Below, one piece after another: positions 6,026 to 7,166 of a stretch of 7,166 nucleotides of DNA. The DNA lies in assembly GCA_030151135.1 (NCBI GenBank), contig JASLEQ010000711.1, forward strand, positions 1 to 7,166. The letters run 5' to 3'. Origin of the DNA: Candidatus Sulfotelmatobacter sp. (GTDB lineage Bacteria > Acidobacteriota > Terriglobia > Terriglobales > SbA1). Both the position numbers and the translations under genes were made by a program. The notes below the pieces were generated by a model. The model was given only the letters and a program-made list of their open reading frames with translations. It was not told the DNA's origin and did no database searches. The first letter of the stretch is position 1, and each line of letters begins with the position of its first letter.

Positions 6026-6790
6026 TTAAGGGAGACGCGGGGCCCGGCGGGCCTTTGCCACCATGCCATCGATGCCGTCGTACTTTCCGGTAAGGCTATA
6101 CCAGCGAATACGGAGCATCTCCTGAAACATACGCGCGCCATCGACTAACGGATTGATGCGTGCGCCGCCGCTATGACCCCAGTGGACCGGGATCTCTTCC
6201 ACCTTGAAGTCGAACTTTCGAGCCAGGAACAGGATTTCAGGATCGAATCCCCAGCGCTCGATCTTCTGCCATGGAAAGATGGCCTGCGCGGCCGCGCGTT
6301 TGAACGCCTTGAAACCGCATTGGGTATCGGCAAATTGGAGGCCCAGCGTGACGCGCAACAGGATATTGAAGATGCGTCCGAATAACTGACGGTGCAACGG
6401 CTGGCGCTGGGTCTGCATTTCGGCGCGAAGCCAACGCGAGCCGATCGCAATATCAGCACCGTTCTCAAGAGCCGCAAACAGTTTCAGGGATTCCTCGATG
6501 GGCGACGACAAGTCGGCGTCGCTGAACAAGACGATGCGCCCACGGGCCTGCAGCATGCCATTGCGAACGCTGTACCCCTTGCCATGGTTGCCTGGATTCT
6601 CCACAAGATGAAGAATGGGATCTTTTGCGGCAAAAGATTGCACGATTTCCGAGGTTTTGTCGCGCGAGCCGTCGTTCACGACGATGATTTCCGCGTCCCA
6701 ACCCTGCTCATGAACAAAGCTCAAAACTCGTTCCAGCGTGGCGCCAATACGCGCTTCCTCGTTATAGGCCGGGATCACGATACTGTACAT
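6026..6790 (-). CDS. Family 2 glycosyltransferase, polyprenyl-phosphate glucosyl/mannosyltransferase type
   Basis: A 254-residue GT-A-fold enzyme resembling the dolichyl-phosphate beta-glucosyltransferase (ALG5) / DPM-synthase branch. Such enzymes transfer a sugar from a nucleotide donor to a polyprenyl phosphate on the cytoplasmic face of the membrane. Motifs in order: YSIVIPAYNEE (2-12), IIVVNDGSRDKT (35-46), NHGKGYSVRNGM (68-79), the metal-binding DAD of LFSDADLSSPIEE (91-93), IGSRWL (116-121), DTQCGFKAF (155-163) and RWGFDPEILFLAR (179-191). No C-terminal membrane domain is present, so it should be peripheral. I chose ATG 6790, just before the first strand, with GGAG only 3 bases away. 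TTG 6799 with AAGGA 6 bases upstream is almost as likely and adds three residues. The frame is open to GTG 6856, which lacks a site. It converges on leuB with 6 bp between stops. Donor and acceptor are not determined. Confidence 0.9.
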   Translation of the reverse strand: MYSIVIPAYNEEARIGATLERVLSFVHEQGWDAEIIVVNDGSRDKTSEIVQSFAAKDPILHLVENPGNHGKGYSVRNGMLQARGRIVLFSDADLSSPIEESLKLFAALENGADIAIGSRWLRAEMQTQRQPLHRQLFGRIFNILLRVTLGLQFADTQCGFKAFKRAAAQAIFPWQKIERWGFDPEILFLARKFDFKVEEIPVHWGHSGGARINPLVDGARMFQEMLRIRWYSLTGKYDGIDGMVAKARRAPRLP

Positions 6791-6939
6791 GGGCTCCAAA
6801 TCAGTTCCTTTTTTGATGTTCGAACTCAGAAAAAGCTCTGATGCCAGTACACTCACATTGGCTGCTTGCTTTTAGCGACTCCTGCCATTTTAACCGCCAA
6901 AGGATGATTTAGTGAGGGATTTACTGCCGGAGGATCGGG

Positions 6940-6990
6940 ATGGCGAGCACGGCAATCCACACGCCGACTTGGGGCTACAGCGCCTTATAA
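6940..6990 (+). CDS. Very small open frame with a good ribosome-binding site (doubtful)
   Basis: ATG 6940 is preceded by GGAGG with 6 bases of spacing and opens a 16-codon frame, MASTAIHTPTWGYSAL, ending TAA. The same frame stays open for a further 31 codons after that stop. No hydrophobic segment or recognisable motif is seen, and nothing nearby explains its presence. It is listed only because the start site is unusually good for such a short frame in an otherwise empty gap (6791-7032). It may well be chance. Confidence 0.15.
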   Translation: MASTAIHTPTWGYSAL

Positions 6991-7032
6991 GTCAAGGCCT
7001 GGGCAATCTACGCAGGAAAGTTGGCCAATACG

Positions 7033-7166
7033 CTACGCCGGCGGCATACCGTCGGCTTCATTAGCCCAGTACTTATGATCCCGTAGGAAATACTTTTCAT
7101 TCCAATAGTTCAACGCGGTCTTGAGGAAGAGCCATCCGACCTTGAGGTGTCCCATGCGCTTGAAGC
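7033..7166 (-). CDS. C-terminal end of an unrecognised protein, partial at right edge
   Basis: A minus-strand frame enters from the right edge and ends at TAG 7033-7035, giving 43 visible residues. They run FKRMGHLKVGWLFLKTALNY, then WNEKYFLRDHKYWANEAD, then GMPPA. The composition (many Lys, Arg, Trp, Tyr and Leu with few repeats) looks like real coding sequence, with an amphipathic or semi-hydrophobic helix VGWLFLKTALNYW followed by a charged aromatic stretch. I do not recognise the family. An internal ATG (codon 4) makes a stand-alone 40-residue protein possible, but no ribosome-binding site can be judged at the edge. It reads in the same direction as the glycosyltransferase gene, about 240 bp upstream of it. 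Confidence 0.55.
   Translation of the reverse strand, partial: FKRMGHLKVGWLFLKTALNYWNEKYFLRDHKYWANEADGMPPA

Noticed and set aside
6392..6841. 149-codon plus-strand frame opposite the glycosyltransferase gene
   Set aside because: The minus-strand frame carries all GT2 motifs in order; the opposite frame shows none.
7036..7057. GC-rich hairpin (GCCGGCGG / CCGTCGGC with CATA loop)
   Set aside because: It lies inside the last codons of the partial right-edge gene and has no T-tract on either strand, so I do not call it a terminator.
1..7166. CRISPR array, transposon ends, phage genes, toxin-antitoxin pair or defence island
   Set aside because: I found no spaced direct repeats, transposase motifs, integrase, or paired small genes. 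The content is metabolic, regulatory and cell-envelope.

Overview
This window looks like ordinary chromosome from a Gram-negative-type, moderately GC-rich soil or aquatic bacterium. Evidence for an outer membrane is a run of small beta-barrel proteins with signal peptides and C-terminal Phe. The gene mix and the style of the intergenic DNA (short degenerate octamer repeats beside leu genes) remind me of Acidobacteriota (Koribacter/Terriglobia-like). That placement is an inference, not something the sequence proves.

Left part (1-1440, minus strand): three consecutive genes for small secreted outer-membrane beta-barrel proteins. They are tandem paralogues; the last one runs off the left edge. 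Next (1441-1741) is a roughly 300-bp divergent intergenic region. A plus-strand gene for a stand-alone STAS-domain protein follows (1742-2107, anti-sigma-factor-antagonist type), starting at TTG. It ends in a bidirectional terminator shared with the convergent LysR-type regulator gene (2293-3210, minus).

Centre (3211-6019): the LysR gene is transcribed divergently from leuA (2-isopropylmalate synthase). The shared 184-bp region contains several inverted repeats and back-to-back TATAAG elements. leuA encodes a complete catalytic part but lacks the usual C-terminal leucine-sensing domain. It ends in a strong intrinsic terminator, followed by a separate leuB (3-isopropylmalate dehydrogenase). 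LeuA and LeuB catalyse the first and third steps of leucine biosynthesis; leuC and leuD are not in the window. The leuA-leuB spacer carries degenerate 8-bp repeats on both sides of the terminator, in opposite orientations.

Right part (6026-7166, minus): a family-2 glycosyltransferase of the polyprenyl-phosphate glucosyl/mannosyltransferase type lies tail-to-tail with leuB, only 6 bp away. Then comes about 240 bp with no convincing gene, and the C-terminal 43 codons of an unrecognised protein that enters from the right edge.

I see no CRISPR array, insertion sequence, tRNA, rRNA, phage gene or defence system. The most interesting points are the LeuA without a regulatory domain beside a divergent LysR regulator, the octamer repeats, and the tandem barrel family.
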